Below, one piece after another: positions 36,997-48,026 of a stretch of DNA of 64,000 bases (positions within the stretch are counted from its first letter, which is position 1; each line of letters begins with the position of its first letter). The DNA comes from Amycolatopsis dendrobii (GTDB taxonomy: Bacteria > Actinomycetota > Actinomycetes > Mycobacteriales > Pseudonocardiaceae): positions 124,001-188,000 of the forward strand of contig NZ_JACGZW010000006.1 in NCBI RefSeq assembly GCF_014145675.1, read 5' to 3'. The notes beneath the pieces are model-generated. The model ran no database searches. It saw only the letters and a program-made list of their open reading frames with translations, and was not told the origin of the DNA. The position numbers and the translations under genes were made by a program.

Positions 36997-37488
36997 ATGG
37001 GAATCCGCGACCTGCCCCTCAAGACCCTGGCCGGCGAAGACGCCACCCTCGGCGGACCGCTGGCAGGCAAGACGCTGCTCGTGGTGAACGTCGCGTCGAA
37101 GTGCGGGCTGACGCCGCAGTACACCGGTCTGGAACGCCTGCAAGAACGCTACGGCGACAAAGGCTTCTCGGTCGTCGGGTTCCCCTGCAACCAGTTCGCC
37201 GGTCAGGAGCCAGGCACGGCGGAGGAGATCCAGACGTTCTGCTCCACGACGTACGGCGTGTCGTTTCCGCTGTTCGAGAAGATCGACGTCAACGGCGAAG
37301 GGCGGCACCCGCTCTACGCGAGCATCACGGAAACTCCCGACGCGGACGGCGAAGCCGGTGACGTGCAGTGGAACTTCGAGAAGTTCCTGATCAGCCCGGA
37401 CGGCAAGGTACTCGGCCGTTTCCGGCCGCGCACGGAGCCTGAAGACGAGACGATCGTCGCGGCGATCGAGGCAGCACTGCCTGCTTGA
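36997..37488 (+). CDS. Glutathione-peroxidase-family thiol peroxidase
   Basis: 163 residues from ATG 36997, with GGAAGGAA just upstream; ATG 36976 overlaps the GH57 stop and is the weaker choice. Cys36 in NVASKCGLTPQY is the peroxidatic residue, with Gln in FPCNQFAGQEPG and Trp-Asn in VQWNFEKFL completing the site. A resolving-type Cys follows in QTFCSTTYGV. In actinomycetes, which lack glutathione, such enzymes use thioredoxin or mycothiol. It is an insertion between the GH57 and GT4 genes. Confidence 0.95.
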   Translation: MGIRDLPLKTLAGEDATLGGPLAGKTLLVVNVASKCGLTPQYTGLERLQERYGDKGFSVVGFPCNQFAGQEPGTAEEIQTFCSTTYGVSFPLFEKIDVNGEGRHPLYASITETPDADGEAGDVQWNFEKFLISPDGKVLGRFRPRTEPEDETIVAAIEAALPA

Positions 37489-37535
37489 GCTACGGGTCCT
37501 GCTCTCCGGCCAGCGTTTATCGTGGTCGGAGAGCA

Positions 37536-37992
37536 TTTGCCGTTTTTCGGCAACTGCCAGCGAACGCGGAGACGGCTGGCTTCCCAAGGAGACAGCCCGA
37601 GCCGTTGGTTGCCGCTCTTGCCGTTCAGTGGCGAAAGGCCCGTCGTTCATCGGCCTCTGATCGACCGCGGCGTCACCTCTTATCGGCGACTGGCGACCAA
37701 TGGCGCGTTGCCCTGAGCGGACGTCGTCGCACACCACAACGGCACCACAACGTCAGCCGTCGGCCACGGCCGAGGATGCCGTCGCCGTCCAAAGGCTAGT
37801 TCGACGCCAAGGTCGACACAGCAACGTAGACGTTGACGCACCGGGTCCGGGCTGGGCGATATTTCGCCAGCTTCGAGACACCGTTGCCCAGTTCGTCGCC
37901 AGTGAGCGGCGAAACGCGAGTCGGCTTGGGCCGCCCCCAAAGCCGCAGTCCAGTGCAGGACTGCATGTCTTGCGTTGCCGTTCAATGGCGAA
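37536..37992. repeat. Cluster of four palindromic repeats between converging genes
   Basis: The 511-bp stretch 37489-37999 has no supported gene. Copies: 37536-37554 (TTTGCC-GTTTTTC-GGCAAC, the T-loop variant, 48 bases past the peroxidase stop), 37617-37635 (GTTCAGT), 37895-37913 (AGTGAGC) and 37974-37992 (GTTCAAT). The last is followed by TCGCAGGTCA, shared with the copy at 53434-53452. Confidence 0.85.
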
Positions 37993-37999
37993 TCGCAGG

Positions 38000-39814
38000 T
38001 CAACGGCTGTCCGAAGCCTCGCCAGCCAGCTCGGCAGCGGTCTTCACCTCGGGGTGCGAACCCCGCGCGATCACCGCTCGGTTGTGGTTCGCGGCGTCGT
38101 CGAAGTCGAGCTTCTGCACTCGACGGTCGTAGGTGAGGAGGCCGTTCACTTCGTTTTCGACATCCGTGGTCTGAGTATAGATCGCGCCGGACAATCCCAG
38201 ATCGGAAACCAGCCGTTCGAGGCGTTCGCTCACCTCCGCGTACCTGCGAGTGAGGTGCGCGGAATCAGACGCCATTTCATAGGCATTGGGCGGACCTGAC
38301 CAAACGTGGTCTTCGAGAACCAAGCCCAGGCCGCCGTATTCGCCGTCCACCAATGCGCGATGGTCCCCCTCGTGCGGCTCTCCCGGCCCGACGTACGTGT
38401 GATCGTCGTAGATGTCGCCAGCACCGGTGTCCGCGCGAGAGAAGCAGCAGTTCACGCCGCTGTTGGCGATCACCAGCCGCGTCGGGTCGAGTTCCTTCAC
38501 GAGCGCCGCGATCCGGGCCGTGTCGAATTCTCCCCAGCCTTCGTTGAACGGCACCCAGGCGACGATCGACGTGACGTTGCTCAGCTGCGCAACCATTTCC
38601 CGCAACTCGGCCTCGAAACGGCGTTGACCTTCGGGCAACGGATCCGGCGCGTGACCGGGCGGTCCGGCGAACGAGACGGCCAATGACGGCATGTCCTGCC
38701 AGACCGCCAAACCCAGCCGGTCCGCCCAGTAGTACCAGCGCGCGGGTTCGACCTTGACGTGCTTGCGGACCAGGTTGAACCCGAGCTCCTTCGTCTTCTC
38801 CAGATCGAACCGGAGTGCCTCGTCTGTCGGCGCGGTGTAGCCGCCGTCCGGCCAGTAGCCCTGGTCGAGTGGTCCGTGCAGGAAAGTGGTCCGGCCGTTC
38901 ACCGCGATCCGTGGCTGTCCGTCGGCATCCGGGACGATTTCTACCGTTCGCAGGCCGCAATAACTGGCGACTTCGTCCAATACATCACCGTGCGCATCGA
39001 GGAGACGGACGGTGATGTCGTACAGAAACGGATCATCAGGGGACCACAGATGCGGTTCAGGAAGATCGGCCCGCAGCCGCGCGCCAGCGGTGCCCCGAAC
39101 GCGCACTGCCTCGTCGCCGTTTGGCGGCGAAACGATCAGCTCCACTTGAGCACCGCCGGTGACCTGCGGGAACACATATACGCCGGACAGGTCCGAGGTC
39201 ATTTCGACGGAGGAAATGCGCTCGTTCGGCACCGGCTCGACCCAGACGGTCTGCCAGATTCCCGACGTCGGGGTGTAGCAGATACCGCCAGGGTCGTTGC
39301 GCTGCTTGCCGATCGGGTAGAGCTCGATGTCCGTACGGTCCTCTGCGCGAACGGTAATTTCCTGCGGCCCCGATGCACGGAGCGCATCTGTGATGTCCGC
39401 CGAGAACGACGTGTAGCCGCCCTCATGGGTGACCACCGTCTGGTTGTTGACCCGCACCTCGGCTTTTTGGTCGACTGCACCGAAATGCAGCAACACCCGC
39501 CGCCCGATCCAGCTTTCCGGGACCTCGAACAACCGCCGGTACCACAGCACTTCGTCGCGTCGGCCGATTCCGGAGAGCACCGATTCCGGCGCGAAGGGAA
39601 CCAGGATGCGCTCGCTGTACCCGACAGGTCGCGGCTCCGCGGGCGAAGCAGGCCATCCCGCGTACTCCCAGATGCCGTTGAGGCTCAGCCATTCCGGCCG
39701 GCGGAGCTGGGGGCGCGGGTACTCGGGCAGCACCGCGGCCGGGTCGACTCGGTCGGTCCACGGGGTGGTCAGTGGCGAATCCGCTCGCTGCCATTCGGGC
39801 TCTGTTGGAGTCAT
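38000..39814 (-). CDS. GH2 beta-galactosidase/beta-glucuronidase-type glycoside hydrolase
   Basis: 604 residues from ATG 39814. Domain order is jelly-roll sugar-binding (YRRLFEVPESWIGRRVLLHFGAVDQKAEVRVN), Ig-like, and TIM barrel. The acid/base Glu is in VPFNEGWGEFD, and the nucleophile is probably the Glu of VDGEYGGLG. No signal peptide, so intracellular. A copy of the 19-bp palindrome (39113-39131) lies in frame and encodes SPPNGDE in the Ig-like part. The barrel lacks C-terminal domains of large LacZ. Confidence 0.92.
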   Translation of the reverse strand: MTPTEPEWQRADSPLTTPWTDRVDPAAVLPEYPRPQLRRPEWLSLNGIWEYAGWPASPAEPRPVGYSERILVPFAPESVLSGIGRRDEVLWYRRLFEVPESWIGRRVLLHFGAVDQKAEVRVNNQTVVTHEGGYTSFSADITDALRASGPQEITVRAEDRTDIELYPIGKQRNDPGGICYTPTSGIWQTVWVEPVPNERISSVEMTSDLSGVYVFPQVTGGAQVELIVSPPNGDEAVRVRGTAGARLRADLPEPHLWSPDDPFLYDITVRLLDAHGDVLDEVASYCGLRTVEIVPDADGQPRIAVNGRTTFLHGPLDQGYWPDGGYTAPTDEALRFDLEKTKELGFNLVRKHVKVEPARWYYWADRLGLAVWQDMPSLAVSFAGPPGHAPDPLPEGQRRFEAELREMVAQLSNVTSIVAWVPFNEGWGEFDTARIAALVKELDPTRLVIANSGVNCCFSRADTGAGDIYDDHTYVGPGEPHEGDHRALVDGEYGGLGLVLEDHVWSGPPNAYEMASDSAHLTRRYAEVSERLERLVSDLGLSGAIYTQTTDVENEVNGLLTYDRRVQKLDFDDAANHNRAVIARGSHPEVKTAAELAGEASDSR

Positions 39815-39987
39815 CAGTGGTCATGGTGGCAGAGAACCGCGGTCCGCGGCATGGCTTGAGGGCTGCTCGGACAGCCGGTGCCCGGGTCCTGCTCGACGAC
39901 TACGCCGGCTGTCTGTGGCCGCTGGCTGGCAACTGATCCTCGATGGAGGCTCCTCGGGTTGGGCAGTGGGCTGCCGTCGACGACCTC

Positions 39988-40198
39988 CTCGCCGCTTAGC
40001 GGTTAATCGCTGGTCAGCGTGCTTCAGCCCGGGTACTGCGGCGCGTGCGAGTGGCGCATGGCGGCCGGTGGCCCTAGCCGGAGCTGGCGCTTCAGCCGGG
40101 TGGTCGCTTCTGCTCGAGGCGGGGAGCTGAGCTGCGGAGATGCAGGCGTCGCGAGCTGGCACAACGGCCAGACGGAGCTGTTGCCGTTTTTTGGCGAA
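39988..40198. repeat. Two palindromic repeats in the 504-bp gap before the GT4 gene
   Basis: 39988-40006 (degenerate right arm, CTCGCC-GCTTAGC-GGTTAA) and 40180-40198 (GTTGCC-GTTTTTT-GGCGAA). No gene is supported between 39815 and 40318. Divergent genes flank this stretch, an exception to the usual 3'-3' location. The GT4 promoter lies at its right end. Confidence 0.75.
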
Positions 40199-40318
40199 AC
40201 GCTCTGACCAGCGGAGTCTTCCCGGCTTAGCCACTTTTTCGCCGGGTGACGACGAGTCATTCCGGCGGTCGTTCGGGCGGCCGCCCCGGGGTAAGCGACT
40301 GGCGAGTAACCTCGGGCC

Positions 40319-41572
40319 ATGCGCGTGCTGATGTTGTCCTGGGAGTACCCGCCGGTGGTCATCGGCGGGCTGGCCCGGCACGTTCACGCGCTGGCGAGGC
40401 ACCTCGCGCAGCAAGGCCACGACGTCGTCGTCCTCTGCCGGCACACCGCGGGCACCGACGCCTCGACGCATCCGCGCAGCGATCGGGTCATCGAGGGGGT
40501 CCGCGTCGTCCGTGTGGCCGAGGATCCGATGCACCTGACTTTCGAGCGGGATCTCGTCGCGTGGACGCTCGCCATGGGCCACGCCATGATCCGGGCGGCG
40601 CAGGATTTGCTCCGCACGTGGCAACCCGATGTCGTCCATGCCCACGACTGGCTGGTCACGCACCCGGCGATCGCGGTCGCCGAGGCTGCCCGGGTGCCGC
40701 TCGTCGGGACGATCCACGCGACCGAAGCGGGCCGCCATTCGGGGTGGCTGTCGCATCCGCTCAACCAGCAGGTGCATTCGGTCGAATGGTGGCTGGCCAA
40801 CCGCGCCGACGCGGTGATCACCTGTTCGCAGGCCATGCGCAAGGAGGTCGCGCACCTCTTCGAAATCGACTCGGCCGACGTCGCGGTGATCCACAACGGC
40901 ATCGAGGGGCGCAGCTGGCGCGTGTCGTCCGGCGAGGTCGCGAGGATGCGAGAGCAGCACAGTCCGGACGGGGCTCCGTTCCTGCTGTTCTTCGGCCGGT
41001 TGGAGTGGGAAAAGGGCGTGCAGGACCTGCTGGCCGCGCTGCCCAGGATCCGCCGCCAGTTCCCGGGCACTCGGGTGGTCGTCGCCGGAAAAGGGCGACA
41101 TCACGACGAACTCGTCGCGCAGGCTCGCAAGCTGCGGATTCGCCGGGCGGTGGACTTCGTCGGCCATCTTTCCGACCGTGACCTGCGAGCTCTCCTCGCT
41201 GCTACCGATGCAGTCGTGCTGCCGAGCCGGTACGAGCCGTTCGGGATCGTCGCGCTGGAGGCTGCTGCCGCGAAAGCACCGCTGGTGGCGTCGACCGCGG
41301 GCGGGCTCGGCGAGGTTGTCATCGACGGCGAGACCGGCTTGGCCTTCGCGCCGGGTGACGTCGCTGGCCTCGCCTCGTCCGTGACGACGGTCTTGAGCGA
41401 CGTTCCGGCCGCGACCCGGCGTGCGCGTGCGGCGCAGGCCCGGCTTGGCGCGGACTTCGATTGGGGACGGATCGCGGAGGCGACCGTCGAGGTTTACCGG
41501 CGGGCTCGAGTCGGCGAACCGGTAGAGTTGGGGCGGCCGAAGATCGCTACTGGCAATGCGTTCGAAGTGTAA
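40319..41572 (+). CDS. GT4 alpha-glucan synthase-type glycosyltransferase
   Basis: 417 residues from ATG 40319. GT-B fold: MLSWEYPPVVIGGLARHVHALARHL, HAHDWLVTHPAIAVA, FFGRLEWEKGVQDLLAAL, and the E-x7-E motif EPFGIVALE. Related to actinobacterial glycogen synthase GlgA and to Rv3032, the glucosyltransferase of methylglucose lipopolysaccharide and glycogen synthesis. TAACCT at 40307-40312 puts the predicted transcript start exactly on the ATG, so a leaderless mRNA is expected. Functional partner of GH57 and methyltransferase upstream. Confidence 0.93.
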   Translation: MRVLMLSWEYPPVVIGGLARHVHALARHLAQQGHDVVVLCRHTAGTDASTHPRSDRVIEGVRVVRVAEDPMHLTFERDLVAWTLAMGHAMIRAAQDLLRTWQPDVVHAHDWLVTHPAIAVAEAARVPLVGTIHATEAGRHSGWLSHPLNQQVHSVEWWLANRADAVITCSQAMRKEVAHLFEIDSADVAVIHNGIEGRSWRVSSGEVARMREQHSPDGAPFLLFFGRLEWEKGVQDLLAALPRIRRQFPGTRVVVAGKGRHHDELVAQARKLRIRRAVDFVGHLSDRDLRALLAATDAVVLPSRYEPFGIVALEAAAAKAPLVASTAGGLGEVVIDGETGLAFAPGDVAGLASSVTTVLSDVPAATRRARAAQARLGADFDWGRIAEATVEVYRRARVGEPVELGRPKIATGNAFEV

Positions 41573-41603
41573 GGTAAGCGCTGGTCAACAGCGGTTGGCG
41601 AGA

Positions 41604-41622
41604 TTCGCCGTTCAGTGGCGAA
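41604..41622. repeat. Palindromic repeat with extended right arm
   Basis: TTCGCC-GTTCAGT-GGCGAA, extended to ATTCGCC/GGCGAAT and followed by GCCTGGTC. It lies between the GT4 stop and the converging MarR stop, 18 bases from the latter. Confidence 0.8.
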
Positions 41623-41640
41623 TGCCTGGTCAGGGCGCTT

Positions 41641-42102
41641 TCAGCGGGGGTCGACGGCGGCGATGAGGTCGCGGTAGTCAGGGTCTGCTGCCACGCGGTC
41701 GAAAGCGTTCGCCAGGGCGGCTTCATAGACCGGGACGGCTTTGCGCAACGTGACTCGTCCGGCGTCGGTGATTCCGGTGTAGACGCCGCGGCGGTCGTAT
41801 TCGCAGAGACGTCGTTCGGTCAGACCGGTCCGCTCGAGCCGGCCCACCAGACGGGTCGCGGAGCTCTGGTTGAGTGACGTCGCGTCCGCGAGCTCCTGCA
41901 TGCGGAGTTCGCCGTCGGGGCGATCGGCCAGCGACATCAAGGCGACGAATTCCGAGAAGCCCAGGTGCAGCTGCCGTTGCAAGGCCTGCTCGACCTCGTG
42001 GTCGATACGGCTGCGAAGCGCCACCATGCGGGGCCACATCGCACCGAGGGTGGTGAGTTTCGCCCCCGCCTGCTTGCGACCAGGGGAAGGTGTGGTGGTC
42101 AC
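41641..42102 (-). CDS. MarR-family transcriptional regulator
   Basis: 153 residues from GTG 42102. Winged helix: LQRQLHLGFSEFVALMSLADRPDGELRMQELADATSLNQSSATRLVGRLERTGL, followed by the wing ERRLCEYDRRGVYTGITDAGR. Likely represses itself and a divergent or nearby gene. A palindrome GCACATGTGC is 65 bases upstream of the start. Confidence 0.92.
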   Translation of the reverse strand: MTTTPSPGRKQAGAKLTTLGAMWPRMVALRSRIDHEVEQALQRQLHLGFSEFVALMSLADRPDGELRMQELADATSLNQSSATRLVGRLERTGLTERRLCEYDRRGVYTGITDAGRVTLRKAVPVYEAALANAFDRVAADPDYRDLIAAVDPR

Positions 42103-42166
42103 GCGAACGACCTCTCCGGCAAAGCCTTGTCCGGCGTCGAGAAGTGACGCCGAGACCTCTTGTATA

Positions 42167-42185
42167 GCACATGTGCGTGCATGCA
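42167..42185. promoter_or_regulatory. Palindromes upstream of the marR gene
   Basis: GCACATGTGC (42167-42176) is a perfect 10-bp palindrome, followed by TGCATGCA (42178-42185). On the minus strand they run into GCTATAC, a possible -10. They are candidate MarR sites. Confidence 0.45.
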
Positions 42186-42305
42186 ATTGAGCGTTCGGCG
42201 AGCCTCTCGTTGTCCGGAGGTCGCGGGCGACCTGCATGGCATTGAGCGGTGGGAGAACTCAGCGTTTCTGGCTGTGCAAGAGTCTCGAACGCTCGGCGGA
42301 ACCGC

Positions 42306-43097
42306 TCAGGGCAACGTCTGCAGGAACTGCTGCAGCAACGGGTTGACCCGCTCCGGATGAGTCAGGGTTGGGGTGTGCGCCGCGCCGTGGATTACGTGCA
42401 CGTTGCCGGCGTTCAGGAGGCGTTCGCTCAGCAGGTTCATGCGGTCACGCGGAAGGGAGACGTCTTGCTCGCCCCACATCAGCAACGCCGGGCAGGTGAT
42501 TTCGTTCAGGCGTCCCGAGATGTCGTCTCGCTCCAGCAGGCAGTGCGCGGCCGGGCCCAGCGGCAGTGCGAGTGCGGCACGCCATCGTGCGCGTAACTCG
42601 TCACGCAGGTCTGATTCTCCGAGCAATTGTGTCGACAGCGGTATGGTGAGGTCATCAATTGGGCCGTATTCGCGCAGTGCGGCGAACATGTCGCCATAGG
42701 CGGCTTTGTCGGCTGGGTCACACGGTGTTGCTTCGGTGTCCCATAGCACCAGGCCTGCGACCCGTTCGGGTGCCAGCAATGCAATTCGTAGCGCTGTGAA
42801 GCCGCCTTGGGACAGTCCGCCTGCGACAGCGCGTTCGATACCCAGGCGGTCAAGCAGGCCGAGCGCGTCCCGGGCTTGGTCCCAGTAGGTGTATGACGTG
42901 CCGGGGTCGTCGTCTGGGGTTTGTCCGTGGCCGCGGGCGTCCCAACTGATCAGGCGCCACTCCGGCGCGAGCACCGCTGCTTGTGGCGAGAACGTCGAGT
43001 GGTCCAGGAAGTAGCCATGTCCCAGGAGCAAGACCGGTCCGTCTCCCCCGGTGTCGGCGAAGAAGATCGGGCGGTCGTTGACGGTCGCCATGGGCAT
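42306..43097 (-). CDS. Alpha/beta hydrolase
   Basis: 263 residues from ATG 43097, with GGAGG 7 bases upstream. Oxyanion region LLLGHGYFLDHSTF, WDARGHGQTPDD, nucleophile Ser in GLSQGG, acid Asp near MWGEQDVSLP, and catalytic His in HGAAHTPTLTHPE. Similar to lactonase and haloperoxidase-like esterases; substrate unknown. It precedes the MarR gene on the same strand with a 200-bp gap holding the marR operator, so it may be read separately. Confidence 0.92.
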   Translation of the reverse strand: MPMATVNDRPIFFADTGGDGPVLLLGHGYFLDHSTFSPQAAVLAPEWRLISWDARGHGQTPDDDPGTSYTYWDQARDALGLLDRLGIERAVAGGLSQGGFTALRIALLAPERVAGLVLWDTEATPCDPADKAAYGDMFAALREYGPIDDLTIPLSTQLLGESDLRDELRARWRAALALPLGPAAHCLLERDDISGRLNEITCPALLMWGEQDVSLPRDRMNLLSERLLNAGNVHVIHGAAHTPTLTHPERVNPLLQQFLQTLP

Positions 43098-43239
43098 TGG
43101 CTGGCCTCCAGGTTCGTCGCAAACATTGGTGCCGCGCCGGTGCAGCGTAGTGACGAAAACGCGATCACGGGGCCTGCGGCCAGAACCTCGCGGGTTCGCT
43201 GCCAGCTGGTGAAAGTCGCGGGCCTCGGGCTGGATACGG

Positions 43240-43644
43240 TCAGTCGCCAGCCTTCGCCGAATCGGTTGAACCGCCGGCGAGCTTGAGGCAGATGACCCCG
43301 GCGATGATCACTGCCAGGAACAGGATGCGCAGCGGTCCCAGACTTTCGCCGAAGATGATCGCGCCGAAGATCGCGGCGCCGCTCGCGCCGATACCGGTCC
43401 AGACCGCGTAGCCGACGCCGACGTCGATGGTGCGCAAGGCCAGGCTGAGCGTGAAAATCGTTGCGGCGGCCGTAATCACCGTGGCGATCGACCACGGCAG
43501 GTTGGTGAAACCTCGGCTGCCGTCCGTGCTAACGGCGAAGGCGATTTCGCAGACTCCGGCGAAGAGAAGAATGCCCCATGCGCGGCGAGTGGTCTGCGTC
43601 CTCTCCGGTGCGATGGCCGGTGCTGCTTCGGGCTGAACGGACAC
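43240..43644 (-). CDS. SMR transporter subunit, second of a pair
   Basis: 134 residues from GTG 43644, with AAAGGA upstream. Four helices after a 22-residue head. Essential Glu in AGVCEIAFA, GFTNLPWS, YAVWTGIGASGAAI, FGES. Resembles guanidinium exporters of the Gdx/SugE group and YkkCD pairs. It follows the other SMR gene by 33 bases; the two probably form an antiparallel heterodimer. Confidence 0.9.
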   Translation of the reverse strand: MSVQPEAAPAIAPERTQTTRRAWGILLFAGVCEIAFAVSTDGSRGFTNLPWSIATVITAAATIFTLSLALRTIDVGVGYAVWTGIGASGAAIFGAIIFGESLGPLRILFLAVIIAGVICLKLAGGSTDSAKAGD

Positions 43645-43676
43645 GGCGGAAATCCTTTCGGGAGCGGGAAAGAGGG

Positions 43677-43994
43677 TCAGGCACCGGTCAGCTGGAGACC
43701 GATGATCCCGCAGATCACCAGGCCGAAACCGATGAGCTTGCGCCAGTTGAGCTTCTCTTTGAAGATCAGCGCGCCCAGCAGCACGATGCCCACCGAGCCG
43801 AGACCGGTCCAGATCGCGTAGCCGACGCCGACATCCAGGGTCAGCAGGGCCCGGCTGAGGAAGAAAATGCCGCCAGCCGCCATGACCAGCGTGAACACCG
43901 ACGGCCACAGCTTGGTGAACCCGTCCGTAGCGTTGGCACCGAGCGCGAAGGCGATCTCGAAGAACACAGCGATGCCGAGGTAAAGCCAGTGCAT
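43677..43994 (-). CDS. SMR transporter subunit, first of a pair
   Basis: 105 residues from ATG 43994 (MHWLYLGIAVFFEIAFALG). Glu13 is the proton/substrate site. GFTKLWPS, GYAIWTGLGSVGIVLLGALIF and a last helix GFGLVICGIIGLQL complete four TM segments. SMR pairs are known for quaternary ammonium or guanidinium export. Transcribed from a good promoter at 44073-44101, with a structured leader of about 70 bases. Confidence 0.92.
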   Translation of the reverse strand: MHWLYLGIAVFFEIAFALGANATDGFTKLWPSVFTLVMAAGGIFFLSRALLTLDVGVGYAIWTGLGSVGIVLLGALIFKEKLNWRKLIGFGLVICGIIGLQLTGA

Positions 43995-44066
43995 GGTTTC
44001 TCCGGGTGCGAGTGAGGTTGGAAGCTGCTCGGCACCCTCGCCGGCGACGCTCCCCCAGGTAGTTAC
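43995..44066 (-). promoter_or_regulatory. Structured 5' leader of the SMR pair, candidate riboswitch
   Basis: From the predicted start the leader can form competing stems: GGGAGC with GCTTCC enclosing the hairpin TCGCC/GGCGA, and alternatively GGGTGC (GGCGAGGGTGCC) with GCACCC just before GGAGAAACC-ATG. The ribosome site GGAG would be next to or inside the second stem. Guanidine riboswitches often control SMR pairs. I see only partial likeness to the guanidine-I core (a CCGAG stretch and a terminal CCCGGAG) and cannot assign a class. Confidence 0.4.
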
Positions 44067-44072
44067 TTGTGC

Positions 44073-44101
44073 AATATATGTATGTCGAATCAAATAAGCA
44101 A
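44073..44101 (-). promoter_or_regulatory. Promoter of the SMR operon
   Basis: On the minus strand TTGCTT (44101-44096), 17 bases, then TATATT (44078-44073). The spacer is unusually A/T-rich for this genome. Start predicted near 44066. Confidence 0.65.
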
Positions 44102-44209
44102 GGGGTGTTCGACAGGTGGGCGGAGCAGTGCCGGGTGCCAGTTGAGGAAGGGAGCCGCGGTGGCCGGAAGCGCGGTCGAGCACGCTTGAAAGTGGGCGTT
44201 GACCAGGTA

Positions 44210-44554
44210 TTCGCCACTGAGCGGCAACGGCGGTTCGGCCGGGCGAGATCGGAGTCGGAAACTTCGGCGCAAGCTCGTTCGCATCACCGGCCAGACTGGG
44301 CGAGAAGCCGGGATCTTGGCGGGATAGTCCGTTAAGAGAACGCGACCACGGTCTGGAGACCGGTCGGGTGGAGCGGGCGAGATCCATCGGGACGGACGTG
44401 TCACAGACTCGGCCGCACCTGGCGTCTGACGCTGGGGCCCGTGTCCGAACTGGGGAACGCAGTCGAACCGGCAGCGATGCTCAGTCAGATCCGAGCGGGA
44501 GGCAGGATCAAGCGAGCCTTAACGTCGCACGGGGATTCGCCGCTGAGCGGCCAC
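44210..44554. repeat. Two palindromic repeats in an 840-bp gene-free stretch
   Basis: 44210-44228 (TTCGCC-ACTGAGC-GGCAAC, preceded by GACCAGGTA) and 44536-44554 (TTCGCC-GCTGAGC-GGCCAC). The stretch 44102-44722 has open frames on both strands but none with family likeness, and the repeats run through them, so I call it non-coding. The aceB terminator follows. Confidence 0.75.
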
Positions 44555-44722
44555 GGCACGGCCGCCCCGGACGGCACCCCGGGTTTTCCGGAGTTCGGGG
44601 CAGCGTCCGAGCGGAAGTGCAGCAGAACCCCAAGCCAAAGATTGAAGGATCGAACCCCGAGAAGCCGAAAACCCGCGCCCCTCGCCTCTCGGCGGCGAAG
44701 GAGCGCGGGTCCGGAAAGACCC

Positions 44723-44757
44723 GGGCCCGGTGGCGGGGAGCCTCCGCCACCGGACCC
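44723..44757 (-). terminator. Terminator-like hairpin after aceB
   Basis: Arms of 14 bases (44723-44736 and 44744-44757) with one mismatch and a 7-base loop, starting about 75 bases after the aceB stop. A second small stem GGGTC/GACCC (44707-44722) follows on the minus strand, with TCTTTCC between. Very stable. Confidence 0.75.
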
Positions 44758-44832
44758 GTCCCCTGCACCATCCCAAAATGTGGTGCGGGGTAACCGGTCG
44801 CCGGTGGTCAGGTCACTGGCGACCGGAGCCTG

Positions 44833-46437
<1,605 letters not shown>

Positions 46438-46469
46438 CTCGTACCTCCGCGAAGGGGGAAAGGGAAGGG

Positions 46470-46499
46470 GCGGGCCGGCGACCGGAATCGCCGGCCCGC
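46470..46499 (-). terminator. Intercistronic hairpin between aceA and aceB
   Basis: Perfect 11-bp arms GCGGGCCGGCG (46470-46480) and complement (46489-46499), 8-base loop, starting 8 bases after the aceA stop. The following minus-strand bases are CT-rich rather than T-rich, so partial termination or mRNA stabilisation is more likely than full stop. Confidence 0.7.
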
Positions 46500-46507
46500 G
46501 GGGTGCG

Positions 46508-47797
<1,290 letters not shown>

Positions 47798-47811
47798 CGG
47801 ACTCTCCCGTG

Positions 47812-47951
47812 TTGCGAAGTTTGCGATTGCTCGCCTTGCCTGGTCACGACCCTGACACGAGCGGGAAAACTCGGTCTACTGCTCCAATTTGCCAATTTCT
47901 GCGAAGATTGCCTAGCATGCTGCAAAGGTTGCGAATCATCGGTTCGCAACC
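47812..47951. promoter_or_regulatory. RamB-type binding sites between aceA and ramB
   Basis: Repeated TTGCGAA elements: 47812-47818, 47820-47826 (TTTGCGA), about 47900 (CTGCGAAG), and a perfect inverted repeat GGTTGCGAA / TTCGCAACC (47927-47935 and 47943-47951) with a 7-base centre. RamB of Corynebacterium and Mycobacterium is known to bind sites with a TTTGCAAA-like core in front of aceA/icl and its own gene. The match here is by eye. Confidence 0.65.
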
Positions 47952-48026
47952 CCAGCGAAAATTCGCGGGCTTGATCGTTCACGTAATCGTTCAGGCCCGG
48001 AAACCTTCCGGCCGGACGGAGCACCC

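Noticed and set aside
37680..37705. Further palindrome copy around TCGGCGACTGGCGACC
   Set aside because: Arms and spacing do not fit the 19-bp pattern; probably chance in GC-rich DNA.
43995..44066. Assignment of the SMR leader as a guanidine-I riboswitch
   Set aside because: Only short pieces of the known core are present and the leader is shorter than that class. Left as an unassigned structured leader.
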